Positions 24,737-33,287 of a stretch of DNA of 64,000 nucleotides are shown piece by piece (positions within the stretch are counted from its first letter, which is position 1; every line of letters begins with the position of its first letter). Under the pieces are notes generated by a model. The model made no database searches, was not told the DNA's origin, and worked only from the letters and a program-made list of their open reading frames with translations. The stretch is from Chthoniobacteraceae bacterium (GTDB lineage: Bacteria > Verrucomicrobiota > Verrucomicrobiia > Chthoniobacterales > Chthoniobacteraceae): NCBI GenBank assembly GCA_028293625.1, contig JAQGOL010000002.1:124001-188000 (forward strand), read 5' to 3'. Both the position numbers and the translations under genes were made by a program.

Positions 24737-27706
24737 TCAATTCACGTAAGCGGCCTCATTGGAGAGCAGCAGGGCCTGCGCGTATGTCTCCCATGGTGTC
24801 AGCGGTTTGCGCTCCACCCTTTCACCCAGGTTTTGAATCGGACGCGTGGCGATGGCACGGTTCATCGCCTTGTTTGCGAGTTTGTTTTTCTGGCGCAAAG
24901 CGGCCTGTTTGGCGGGACGCGATTCAAACTGATCCTGGAGTCCGGGCTGGGTGGTCACTTCATGGCCAACAAACTGCAAGGCGAGCTGAATCTCCTCCGG
25001 TTTGGGCGCGCGCTGGAAGAGGACCCGGTAAATGGCGAAGACGCGGGAGAGATTATCGGGCGCATCGGCCACGTCGGCGCGGGCGATGACATGGCGGGCC
25101 ACGTCGACCGACATGGCGCTGTTCATGAGGAAAAGGGCCTGTTGCGGGACGATGGTGGTGGCGCGTTTTGAGTTGGGCATGTCGGGATCGCCGAAATCAA
25201 AATTGGACATGATGTCGGGCAGGTTGCCGCGGTCGATGTAGCCGTAAACGCTCCGCCGATAGCTGTAAGGTTCCTCGGTGAGATTGATCGGTTTTCCGCC
25301 GATGCTTCCGTCGAGGTTGCCGGAAAAAACGAGGAGCGAATCGCGCGTGGCTTCAAAATCGAGCCGGCGAATGTTGGCACGCCAGAGGAGCCGGTTGTTT
25401 GGATCGACGGTTTCAAACTGCGGCATGGTGCGGCTGCTTTCCTGGTAGACCCGGGAAAGCATGATGAGTTTGTGGAGCTTTTTAAAACTCCAGCCGTTGT
25501 CCATGAAGGAGCGCGAGAGATAATCGAGCAGCTCGGGATGACTTGGCGCCTCGCTTTGCGTGCCCAGATCATCAGGTGTTTGCACGAATCCTTCCCCGAA
25601 ATGATGCAACCAAACCCGGTTGACGATCACCCGCGCCGTGAGCGGGTTCTCTTTGCTGGCAATCGCGCGCGCCAGTTCAAGCCGGCCGCTTCCTTCCTTA
25701 AAGGCCACCGGTTTGCCCTGGGAAAGAATCTCAAGGAAATGGCGGGGAACAATTTCACCACGCGCTTCGGCCTGGCCACGGATAAAGACCGGCGAATCCT
25801 TGATCCGGGGCGCGTCGGCGACCAGCATGGCACGCGCGGGTGCGCCCGGATGCGTGAGCTCCAATTCATTGAGGCGCGCAAACTGGAAATCGACCTTCCT
25901 GCCAAGCTGGGGCGGGAGCGTTTTTACAAACTCGCGCAAGGTGCCTGAATTGAGCCGGGAGGCCGGCATGACATCGAGCGGGGCTTCAAGCAGCTGGACC
26001 AGATCCGGGTCAAATCCGCTGACCGGCTCGGTGAGCGCTTTGGCGCTGGCATCGAGGTAGGCTTTGAGTTGCGGGGCAAGCCCGGTGAAAAGCTTCACGT
26101 AAACGTCGGCGACATCCTCAAGCACGGAGAGTTGCGCGTCTTTAAATGCGGCGGCCACCAATGGGTTGACATGGCGCCGGGGCTCATTGTTAGCGGCAAT
26201 CCGGGCAGCCAGCTCAGGTGCTTTTTGGGCGAAGTCGTTTAATGCCGCGAACTGGCGGAAGGGACCAAAGACCGGGTCGCCCGCCCGGCTGGAGCGGACA
26301 AAGAGCTGAAGCAGATCGCGATCAAGGTTGGCGGCCTGCATGAGTTGGTTGCGCTCCTTGATTTGCTCGGGGGAACCGCCCGCTTTTTTGCCCCCGTTGC
26401 GGGTCACCATCAGATAGCTCCCCACCTTCCCGTGGAATGATCCAAGGGTGCGTTCCAGGAAGTTGTAATAGTTCGTGTGGCTCTCCTTTTCCAGCGAGGC
26501 GAGTTTGGATTCAAAGTCGGCAAGCTGCGCCTGGGCGGGTGCGTTGATGAGCGGCTTTGCGGCGGGCTCAATGGTCGAATTAAAGATCCCATGGAGCGCG
26601 TAATAATCCTTGGTCGGGATCGGATCAAACATGTGATCGTGGCACCGGGCGCAGGTCACCGTCATTCCGAGGAACCCTTTGCAAACGACATCGATGCGAT
26701 CGTTGATGATGTCGTTTGGGTTTTTAAAGCGTTCGCCAACGGTCAGGAAACCAAGGGCTGCAAGTTTTGTTTGGTCATCCTTAGTTTCCGGCAGTTTATC
26801 GGCCGCGAGCTGTTCAACGATGAATTGGTCGTAAGGTTTATCTTCGTTAAAAGCCTTGATCACGTAATCGCGATAAGTCCACGCATACGGGAACCGGTAA
26901 TCCTGCGCTTGCACCGCGTTTTTCGGGCCGCCGGCCGTATCGGAATAGCGGGCGGTATCGAGCCAGAAACGGCCCCAGCGTTCCCCGTAATGGGGCGAGG
27001 CAAGAAGCCGGTCGATGACTTTGGCAAATGCGCCGGGCGTCGTGTCGGTGAGGAACGCTTCGACTTCCTGCGGGCTCGGCGGCAGACCGATCAGATCGTA
27101 TGTGGCACGCCGCAGCAGGGCTTCCTTGCCGGCGTCCGGAGCCGGGACCATGTTTTTGGCTTCGAGCTTCTGAAGAATAAAGGCATCGACAGGGGTCCGG
27201 CACCATTGCTGATTGTGATTAACGGGAACGGGCTGCTGCCGCACCGGCTGATAAGCCCAATGTTCACGCGCCTTATCGGTCAGTCCGGAGAGCTTTCCGG
27301 AGCCGGCCGCTGCCTTGCGTGGATCGGGGGCGCCCATTTTAATCCACGCCATTAGATCCGTGATTTGGGATTCGGTCAGTTTCTCGCCTTTGGGCGGCAT
27401 CTGAAGATCCGGATCGGAGTAGGAGACCGCGGTGATGAGCGCGCTTTTTTCCGGATCGCCGGGCACGAGGACCGCTCCATTTTTGCCGCCTTTGAGTAAG
27501 GCATCACGGGTATCCAATGTCAGGTCGCCCTTGGCTTTTCCCTTCTCGACGCTATGGCAGCGGTAGCAGTTCTCGCTCAGGATCGGCCGGATCTTCTTTT
27601 CAAAAAAACTGATCCCCTCGGCAGTCGGCTCGGTGCTGGTGGGCGGGATGCCGGCAACCGCGGTGGTGACGGTCAAAAGCAGGGTAATGGGAAGAAAGCG
27701 CGTCAT
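24737..27706 (-). CDS. PSD1/PSCyt1-PSCyt2 (DUF1549-DUF1553) planctomycete-type cytochrome protein
   Basis: 989 residues with a signal peptide (MTRFLPITLLLTVTTAVAG). Residues 34-110 are the PSCyt1 heme domain: FFEKKIRPILSENCYRCHS with CxxCH at 47-51. DUF1549 (PSCyt2) follows, including RWGRFWLDTARYSDTAGG and a second CxxCH in TVTCARCHDHMFDPIPTKDY. The C-terminal DUF1553 (PSD1) includes ARVIVNRVWLHHFGEGFV, GTQSEAPSHPELLDYL and ESSRTMPQF. Such proteins are abundant in Planctomycetes and Verrucomicrobia and are thought to work in periplasmic oxidation of polymers; activity is not established. The usual DUF1501 partner gene is absent. Confidence 0.93.
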   Translation of the reverse strand: MTRFLPITLLLTVTTAVAGIPPTSTEPTAEGISFFEKKIRPILSENCYRCHSVEKGKAKGDLTLDTRDALLKGGKNGAVLVPGDPEKSALITAVSYSDPDLQMPPKGEKLTESQITDLMAWIKMGAPDPRKAAAGSGKLSGLTDKAREHWAYQPVRQQPVPVNHNQQWCRTPVDAFILQKLEAKNMVPAPDAGKEALLRRATYDLIGLPPSPQEVEAFLTDTTPGAFAKVIDRLLASPHYGERWGRFWLDTARYSDTAGGPKNAVQAQDYRFPYAWTYRDYVIKAFNEDKPYDQFIVEQLAADKLPETKDDQTKLAALGFLTVGERFKNPNDIINDRIDVVCKGFLGMTVTCARCHDHMFDPIPTKDYYALHGIFNSTIEPAAKPLINAPAQAQLADFESKLASLEKESHTNYYNFLERTLGSFHGKVGSYLMVTRNGGKKAGGSPEQIKERNQLMQAANLDRDLLQLFVRSSRAGDPVFGPFRQFAALNDFAQKAPELAARIAANNEPRRHVNPLVAAAFKDAQLSVLEDVADVYVKLFTGLAPQLKAYLDASAKALTEPVSGFDPDLVQLLEAPLDVMPASRLNSGTLREFVKTLPPQLGRKVDFQFARLNELELTHPGAPARAMLVADAPRIKDSPVFIRGQAEARGEIVPRHFLEILSQGKPVAFKEGSGRLELARAIASKENPLTARVIVNRVWLHHFGEGFVQTPDDLGTQSEAPSHPELLDYLSRSFMDNGWSFKKLHKLIMLSRVYQESSRTMPQFETVDPNNRLLWRANIRRLDFEATRDSLLVFSGNLDGSIGGKPINLTEEPYSYRRSVYGYIDRGNLPDIMSNFDFGDPDMPNSKRATTIVPQQALFLMNSAMSVDVARHVIARADVADAPDNLSRVFAIYRVLFQRAPKPEEIQLALQFVGHEVTTQPGLQDQFESRPAKQAALRQKNKLANKAMNRAIATRPIQNLGERVERKPLTPWETYAQALLLSNEAAYVN

Positions 27707-27822
27707 AGGGGAGGAGCAGGGAAACCCTGCGTGGATGGGGCTTTAACCCCCATGACGCCGCATTAGTCGCAAGAAATCGGCCGCGCGCGCGAACTTGCCG
27801 GCCGTGGCCAAATCAGGGCGCC

Positions 27823-28698
27823 TCAGGGCAGCGGGAAATAATCGGCGCCCTGATATCGGCCATCATGCATTTTGACGATCTGCATGAGGACATCGTTTGC
27901 CAATGTGCTGGCGCCAAAACGAAAGAGTTCGGGGGTGAGCCAATCGTCGCCGAGCGTCTCCGCGAGCATCACCAGATAGGCGAGCGCTTGTTTGGAGGTG
28001 CGGATGCCGCCGGCCGGTTTCATCCCGATTCGGCGGCCGGTTTCAAAATAGAAATCGCGGATCGCTTCGAGCATGACGAGAGTGACCGGCAAGGTGGCCG
28101 CGGGCGCGACTTTGCCCGTGCTTGTCTTGATGAAATCGGCGCCCGCCCGCATGGCGAGATCGCTGGCAAGACGGACATTGTCGCAGGTTTCAAGCTCGCC
28201 GGTTTCGAGGATGACCTTAAGATGAAGCGGGCCGCAGGCTTCCTTGACCGCGGCGATCTCGTCGGAAACCCGCTGGTAATCGCCGCACAGAAAAGCGCCC
28301 CGGTCGATCACCATGTCGATTTCGTCGGCGCCTTCCTCGCGAGCCATCCGGACATCGTGCAACCGGACGGCAAGAAGCGATGCGCCGCTTGGGAACGCCG
28401 TGGCTACCGAGGCGACTTTAACTGTGGAACCCGCGGTGTGCCTTTTGGCGGCCCGCACCATGTTGGGGTAGACGCAAACCGCCGCGCAGCTTGGCACATG
28501 AAAGCGCGGTTCAGCGGGCTGGATGGCTTTGCGGCAGAGCGACGCGATTTTTCCGGCCGTATCTTTGCCCTCGAGGGTGGTCAGATCGATCATGGAGAGG
28601 ATCAGTTTAAGACCGTCGAGTTTCGCGCGGCCTTTGATGCTGCGCCGGGCAAATGCCATGGCGCGTTCCTCAACCATGACTGGATCGATCGCAGGCAT
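27823..28698 (-). CDS. deoC: deoxyribose-phosphate aldolase
   Basis: 291 residues. This class I aldolase splits 2-deoxyribose 5-phosphate into glyceraldehyde 3-phosphate and acetaldehyde in nucleoside salvage. The Schiff-base Lys lies in ADFIKTSTGKVAP; the proton-relay Lys is in GMKPAGGIRT and an active-site Asp in ADEIDMVIDRGAF. VKVILETGEL and VCVYPNMV also match. The length is slightly above the 220-260 norm because of an N-terminal helix. It is followed 3 bp later in genome order by a convergently unrelated but same-strand membrane gene upstream of it, so the two may be cotranscribed. Confidence 0.97.
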   Translation of the reverse strand: MPAIDPVMVEERAMAFARRSIKGRAKLDGLKLILSMIDLTTLEGKDTAGKIASLCRKAIQPAEPRFHVPSCAAVCVYPNMVRAAKRHTAGSTVKVASVATAFPSGASLLAVRLHDVRMAREEGADEIDMVIDRGAFLCGDYQRVSDEIAAVKEACGPLHLKVILETGELETCDNVRLASDLAMRAGADFIKTSTGKVAPAATLPVTLVMLEAIRDFYFETGRRIGMKPAGGIRTSKQALAYLVMLAETLGDDWLTPELFRFGASTLANDVLMQIVKMHDGRYQGADYFPLP

Positions 28699-28701
28699 TG
28701 C

Positions 28702-29517
28702 TTAAATCCAGACCAGATCGCGCATGAATTGGAACCAGATGAAAAAGAGTCCGCGCCAGGAGTAGCGGACCTGGCCCGAAGAGGTTTCGGTCAGGACGCC
28801 GGCGCTGATGTTATGCTGAAGCTGGGCGCGCATGTCGCCCTGGATCTCGGCGTGAATTCTCTCCGAGTCGAGAATGTGGAGTTCCTCGGTTTGGATTCCG
28901 TTGGCGCGCAGAAAATCGCAGTGGCTCAGGTAAAGTTCGAGGAAGCTTTTGTCTCCGCGCAACCGGTTGACTTTCCATTGAGGCAACAACTTAAGGCTGT
29001 AGGAAAACGGATAGTTCCAGGTTGTCCAGATCCTGCCGTCCTTGGCGCGGGAGGAGAGGCTCAGGTAATAAAAGCCGACGCGATGCTGTTCGATTAAACA
29101 AATGGCGCCCTGAATCCGCTCATCGTCCTTGTAAAAAAGCCGGAAGAACTGCTCGTAATCATCCATCTCCCAGCCGCAATCATCGAGATGTTCAAATCCT
29201 TCCTCCTCGATTTCCTCGGTCAGCTCGGAAAGCGCCGGGAATGCTTCCCGGTTTGGCGCGTGGCGCCGGGCGAGGTCGCGCTCGACCGGAAGGCTCAGCT
29301 TTCGAACCCGTGTCAAAATTTCCACCCAAGGCAGGATGAACCAGCTTAGGGCGCAGAAAAGGCCGGCTATCCAATAACCGGTCATCAGCCATCCGGTCAG
29401 GAAAGAGGTGGCCAGGATGCCGAGCGCGCTTAGTTTTTGGAAAAAGATGGGCCGAAACTGGCGCAGGCTGAGGCTAAGAATGGCGATGCCGAGAATCAGC
29501 AGGAAATTAGAGAGCAC
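28702..29517 (-). CDS. membrane-anchored hypothetical protein
   Basis: 271 residues. Two hydrophobic segments at the N-terminus (FLLILGIAILSLSLRQF, FLTGWLMTGYWIAGLFCALSWFILPW region) and a third region around residues 60-70 are followed by a soluble domain of about 200 residues with an acidic stretch (SELTEEIEEEGFEHLDD). I recognise no family. It is immediately upstream of deoC (3 bp) and 38 bp downstream of the glutaredoxin gene on the same strand, so the three are probably an operon without an obvious common theme. Confidence 0.7.
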   Translation of the reverse strand: MLSNFLLILGIAILSLSLRQFRPIFFQKLSALGILATSFLTGWLMTGYWIAGLFCALSWFILPWVEILTRVRKLSLPVERDLARRHAPNREAFPALSELTEEIEEEGFEHLDDCGWEMDDYEQFFRLFYKDDERIQGAICLIEQHRVGFYYLSLSSRAKDGRIWTTWNYPFSYSLKLLPQWKVNRLRGDKSFLELYLSHCDFLRANGIQTEELHILDSERIHAEIQGDMRAQLQHNISAGVLTETSSGQVRYSWRGLFFIWFQFMRDLVWI

Positions 29518-29555
29518 GATAGGAGAGCGGGAAGTGAAGGCTTTTTGGAGCGCGT

Positions 29556-29810
29556 TTAAGGGGTGATGCTGTGCTTTTTAAGGAATGATGCAAGTTCCTC
29601 CGGCCCGAAGTCAGGCAGGATCTTGTTCCCATCGGCCACGAGGGTGGGGGTCAGGCGCTGGTTGGAGAGCTCGAACATTTTTTGATAAAGCGAGCGGTCA
29701 CGTTCCACATCGAGGAGTTCATATTTGTATCCGCGGGCATCGAGCCATTCCTGGGCCATGACGCACCATGGACACCAGATTTTGACATAGAGTTGAAGTG
29801 AAGCGGGCAT
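29556..29810 (-). CDS. glutaredoxin-like protein
   Basis: 84 residues. CPWC at residues 13-16 is the redox-active site in LYVKIWCPWCVMAQEWLDAR, and RLTPTLVADGNK carries the cis-Pro loop (normally TVPQ or TPT), followed by LPDFGPEEL with the GG/GP turn of glutaredoxins. It reduces disulfides or mixed glutathione disulfides in the cytoplasm. CPWC instead of CPYC is a known variant. First gene of the minus-strand run toward deoC. Confidence 0.9.
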   Translation of the reverse strand: MPASLQLYVKIWCPWCVMAQEWLDARGYKYELLDVERDRSLYQKMFELSNQRLTPTLVADGNKILPDFGPEELASFLKKHSITP

Positions 29811-30160
29811 AATTGAGTATCGAGGTAACCGCGGGGAGCGCGAGGGTCAAACTGAGCTGCTGAAATCGGCCCGTTTTTGACGAGGTTTGGGAAGAAAAAG
29901 TGGGTGGAGAAAGTGCGCGCTGAGATTGCAGATTCAATGCACGGGTGATGAAGATGCATGCACGCAAGATTTACCTTTGCTTTTTCGCGAATACTCGTAA
30001 ATTACGCGGCGAAACAGAAAATAGCTTAGTCGAAGGTTCGGAGTTGGGGAGCCTGTCAGTGAGTTAGCTAACTTCAGTGACGACTTGAAATCCGATGACC
30101 GGGAACCGTCACCGAAGCCGTCACTGAGCCGCAAAGAAGATAAGAAAGAAACAAGCAGAC
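29811..30160 (+). promoter_or_regulatory. 350-bp divergent intergenic region with 5' leader hairpin of the RRM gene
   Basis: No gene is seen. tcagtgacgactt (30074-30086) pairs with aagccgtcactga (30115-30127) over 13 positions with one mismatch, leaving a 28-nt apical part that can form the smaller tgac/gtca pair. The hairpin lies 34 bp before the ATG of the RRM protein gene, and the rest is purine-rich (aagaagataagaaagaaac). Genes for cold-shock RNA-binding proteins often have long structured leaders, so this may control translation. Confidence 0.4.
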
Positions 30161-30610
30161 ATGGGCACCAAACTCTACGTGGGGAACCTTCCGTTCAATA
30201 CCACTGAGCCCGATCTCCAGGACCTCTTTGCTTCGGCTGGCACGGTCAGCGAAGTGATGCTGGTTCAGGACAAGTTCACCGGTAAATCACGCGGCTTCGC
30301 GTTCGTCACCATGGCGAGCGATTCCGAAGCGCAGGCTGCCATTGAGCAGCTCCACGGCAAGCCCTTCGAGGGCCGGCCTTTGACAGTTAACGAGGCTCGT
30401 CCTCGCGAAGAACGCAGTGGCGGCGGCGGTGGCGGATACAGTGGCGGCGGTGGCGGTGGCGGATATGGCGGCGGCGGTGGCGGTGGTGGTGGCGGACGTC
30501 GCGATTTCGGCGGCGGTGGCGGTGGCGGCGGCGGACGTGGCGGCCAGGACCGCGGCGGACGTGGGGGTAGCGGCGGCGGCGGTGGTGGTGGCGGCGGACG
30601 CCGCTACTAA
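30161..30610 (+). CDS. RRM-domain RNA-binding protein with Gly-rich tail
   Basis: 149 residues. Residues 1-80 are one RNA recognition motif with RNP2 [10 protein letters not shown] and RNP1 [10 protein letters not shown], the stacked aromatic residues all present. From residue 85 the tail consists almost only of Gly with Tyr, Arg and Ser ([20 protein letters not shown]), as in cyanobacterial and verrucomicrobial Rbp/RRM proteins. These are RNA chaperones, often cold-induced. No ribosome binding site of the GGAGG type is visible. A Rho-independent terminator follows. The Gly-rich coding part gives long shadow frames that are not genes. Confidence 0.95.
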   Translation: MGTKLYVGNLPFNTTEPDLQDLFASAGTVSEVMLVQDKFTGKSRGFAFVTMASDSEAQAAIEQLHGKPFEGRPLTVNEARPREERSGGGGGGYSGGGGGGGYGGGGGGGGGGRRDFGGGGGGGGGRGGQDRGGRGGSGGGGGGGGGRRY

Positions 30611-30632
30611 GCAAAGTCTGTAACGAACCTTT

Positions 30633-30675
30633 AAAGCGCGGTCTGATTTACTCAGACCGCGCTTTTCTTTTTTCT
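30633..30675 (+). terminator. Rho-independent terminator after the RRM gene
   Basis: A perfect 14-bp stem aaagcgcggtctga / tcagaccgcgcttt (30633-30646 and 30652-30665) with a 5-nt loop is followed by a T-rich tail. It ends 24 bp before the convergent L,D-transpeptidase gene and may serve both strands. Confidence 0.9.
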
Positions 30676-30688
30676 TCCCTGAATCGAT

Positions 30689-31168
30689 TTACGACGCCCG
30701 TCCCACCACCCGCACCGGCGAACCGATCCGTACACGTTGATAAAAGAGCGCGGCGTATTCTTCAGGCAATCGCACGCAGCCGTGCGAAGCGGGATAGCCG
30801 GGCAAATAACCGGCATGCATTCCTGAGGGCCCATGGAACCGGAGAAAGTAACGCATGGGAGCTGCCACGAATCGGGCACCCCGCGGGACACGCGTCCGGG
30901 ATGTCGCATTGCCCACCAACGTCCTCCCATTGCGGTCGACGATTCGACCGTAGATCGAAGAGCGATGATTGAGATCTTTCTCGATGACTCTAAATCGGCC
31001 GCTGGGCGTCGGCCGCGAGGGCCGGCCGCTTGCGATCGGACTCGAGGCAACGACTGCTCCGTTCTCGATCAGATAAGCGCGTTGAGCACTTAGGTTAATT
31101 TCCACTGCCGTTTCCGCACACGCTGACACTCCCATCAGCGCCACCATCATTCCAATTAACTTGCGCAT
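30689..31168 (-). CDS. L,D-transpeptidase (YkuD domain), probable lipoprotein
   Basis: 159 residues from the ATG at 31166-31168. The N-terminus MRKLIGMMVALMGVSAC has a lipobox-like VSAC, so Cys17 is probably lipidated. The YkuD domain has the catalytic His118 and SHGCVRLP with Cys131 as nucleophile (H128-129, R133). IENGAVVASSPIASGRPSRP and TPSGRFRVIEKD match the YkuD first half. It makes 3-3 peptidoglycan cross-links or attaches lipoproteins to the wall. The next gene, upp, diverges 99 bp upstream. Confidence 0.93.
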   Translation of the reverse strand: MRKLIGMMVALMGVSACAETAVEINLSAQRAYLIENGAVVASSPIASGRPSRPTPSGRFRVIEKDLNHRSSIYGRIVDRNGRTLVGNATSRTRVPRGARFVAAPMRYFLRFHGPSGMHAGYLPGYPASHGCVRLPEEYAALFYQRVRIGSPVRVVGRAS

Positions 31169-31267
31169 GAAATGGAAAATAGCGCATGTGCGCGCACGGG
31201 CAACCGACACAATTTGACGACGCCCGGTTCGTGACAAATTTCCGGCCCGGTTTTATACGATGCGCTC

Positions 31268-31912
31268 ATGAGCACCCAAATCCCAGCCGGCGTTACTGTT
31301 ATCACGCATCCATTGGCGCAGGTGAAGCTGACGCAGTTGCGCGACAGGCAGACCGGTTCGGATGATTTCCGCGCCCGGGTCAGTGAACTGGCGGTGTTGA
31401 TGGTGTTTGAAGCCACGCGCGATCTCGCGGTTGCGCCGCGCACAATTGAGACTCCGCTGGCCGAGCACGAAGGGACCGCGCTGCTGCGGCCGCTGGTCGT
31501 CGCGCCGATTTTACGCGCCGGGCTTGGGATGCTGGAAGGGATGTTGCGTTTGTTGCCCGATGTCAGCGTGGCGCATATCGGCCTGGTGCGAAATGAGATT
31601 ACGCGCCGCCCGGAGAGTTATTATTTCAAGGCACCCGCGAATGTGGCGGATGCGGAAGTGCTGGTGGTCGACCCGATGCTGGCGACTGGATGGAGCGCCA
31701 CTTCGGCCATTTCCCAGTTAAAAGAATGCGGCGCCCGCTCGATTCGGTTTCTCTGCCTGGTTAGCTGCCGCGAAGGCCTTGAACAACTGCAAAGCGCTCA
31801 TCCTGACGTGAAAATTTTCACCGCGGCCATCGATCCGGAGCTCAACGAGAACGCTTACATTGTTCCCGGATTAGGGGATGCGGGCGATCGTTATTTTGGC
31901 ACGGTGGCCTGA
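31268..31912 (+). CDS. upp: uracil phosphoribosyltransferase
   Basis: 214 residues. Converts uracil and PRPP to UMP in pyrimidine salvage. The family pattern is clear: PLVVAPILRAGLGMLEGML, SVAHIGLVRNEITRRPESYY, the PRPP loop VVDPMLATGWSATSAISQLK, and the C-terminal uracil-binding ENAYIVPGLGDAGDRYFGT. The PRPP loop is normally DPMLATGGS; here the second Gly is Trp, which is unusual. The stop codon region overlaps the end of the convergent amidase gene by 22 bp. Confidence 0.97.
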   Translation: MSTQIPAGVTVITHPLAQVKLTQLRDRQTGSDDFRARVSELAVLMVFEATRDLAVAPRTIETPLAEHEGTALLRPLVVAPILRAGLGMLEGMLRLLPDVSVAHIGLVRNEITRRPESYYFKAPANVADAEVLVVDPMLATGWSATSAISQLKECGARSIRFLCLVSCREGLEQLQSAHPDVKIFTAAIDPELNENAYIVPGLGDAGDRYFGTVA

Positions 31913-33186
31913 ATTGGAGTCTCTTTTTTCTGCGCGCCGGCCCAGCTGCGAACACCGGCGACGACCGCATCGGCGTATTCGCGAACGAGGCTTTTGCGCA
32001 TGGCGCCGGCCACCATTTGTTCCCCGGGAAAATCACCGGCCTGCACGCGTTCCCAGACTTCCTGGGAATTCATCACGTAAGGTTCAAGAAAAACGACGGG
32101 GCTATGATAGAGCCGGTTTGCGAGAAGGTTGCGCGCCCAGATGTAGGCGCTCTCGCCGGTTTGCAACGCGTTTTTCCCAGGGTATTCGTAAGGCGGCAAT
32201 CCGATGAGGGAGGCCATGGTGGCGGCGACATTCTCCGAGGCGGCAAGCTCTTCATTGTAACAACGGCCAAGCAGCTTGTTGAGCATTTCAAAGCGTACAT
32301 CGTCATTGCGAAGTTCACCCTCCGAGTAGCAGCCGTTAACCAAGACGTGGAAATGATTGTTTGGGACCAGAGTAGGCGTATGCGGATCGCCCCACGCTTC
32401 GGCATTAAAATGCAGGCAAATGGTCAGGTCCGGACGGAGCCGTTCATTAAGAAGGGTGGCGCGATGGCGAATCTCGCTTGCACGGTAAAAGAGCACCTCG
32501 CTTTCAAATTGAAGGGTTGAGCCGCGTTCCGGATCGTCCGGTCCATCGTAGGTTTCACGTTTTGGAGTGATCCCAAGGAGCGCGAGTTCGGCCCGGGCAG
32601 CTTCTTTTAAGGTCTCAGGACGCTCTGGTGTGACTGGCGCGGCCGATTGGCGCACCCAAAGAATCTCGGCGCCCAGGTCGCTCAATTGCGGCGCAATCAA
32701 TTCAGCCACTCGCAAGGTCATGTCGCCTTCCGTGACAGGCACGGTGTCGCCGATTTTAAACCAGCGCTCTTCCATGCGCGCCCATTCGCCACCGATGTGG
32801 CCGGGATCAAGCGCGATCCGCCATCCGGCAAGCGGACGCTTTTCAGCGGGCGCGCGTGCCGCGGTGAGCTCGGCGGCTGTGCGCCAGAAGCGGGGGGCGG
32901 GGCGGAGCGAGGCGCGATCTTTGGCGAAACGGAGGACCCATGTCTGGGCCGGTTCCAGGGTTGTGCGGATGAGGGCGCGTTCGGGTTCGATGTCAATCAA
33001 TCCGCGGGCAGCCTGGCGCGGCGCATAAACTTCTTCGAGAAGATAGACAAATTCATCGCGTGTGATGGTTTCCTGAAACGCTTCGAGGGCGGTCCAATCG
33101 GGCACGGGCGCGAGCGCACTCAAGCGCTGGGCATTGCTGGTCGAAAGGAGGAGGATTAAAAAAAGGGCGGGCAAAAAACGCTTCAT
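31891..33186 (-). CDS. N-acetylmuramoyl-L-alanine amidase (AmiC/Amidase_3 type)
   Basis: 431 residues with a signal peptide (MKRFLPALFLILLLSTSNAQ). The Amidase_3 core starts at GWRIALDPGHIGGEWARMEE (first zinc His in DPGH), continues with EGDMTLRVAELIAPQL (zinc Glu), ICLHFNAEAWG (second zinc His) and ends with VVFLEPYVMNSQE (catalytic Glu). It hydrolyses the bond between MurNAc and the stem peptide in the periplasm for cell separation or recycling. The N-terminal 130 residues and the insert (NNHFHVLVNGCYSEGELRND) are unusual for AmiC. It overlaps upp by 22 bp tail to tail. Confidence 0.88.
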   Translation of the reverse strand: MKRFLPALFLILLLSTSNAQRLSALAPVPDWTALEAFQETITRDEFVYLLEEVYAPRQAARGLIDIEPERALIRTTLEPAQTWVLRFAKDRASLRPAPRFWRTAAELTAARAPAEKRPLAGWRIALDPGHIGGEWARMEERWFKIGDTVPVTEGDMTLRVAELIAPQLSDLGAEILWVRQSAAPVTPERPETLKEAARAELALLGITPKRETYDGPDDPERGSTLQFESEVLFYRASEIRHRATLLNERLRPDLTICLHFNAEAWGDPHTPTLVPNNHFHVLVNGCYSEGELRNDDVRFEMLNKLLGRCYNEELAASENVAATMASLIGLPPYEYPGKNALQTGESAYIWARNLLANRLYHSPVVFLEPYVMNSQEVWERVQAGDFPGEQMVAGAMRKSLVREYADAVVAGVRSWAGAQKKETPIQATVPK

Positions 33187-33287
33187 TGGCCGGGAAGTTT
33201 CAGGGCAAAGGGAGTTTGGAGTGCGAGGAGATTAAACTGCATACATTCTTCGTGCCCTTAGTGTCGCTCTTGGTTCATCTTGCACGA

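Noticed and set aside
30387-30614. Arg/His-rich minus-strand frame opposite the RRM gene tail
   Set aside because: Mirror of Gly codons.
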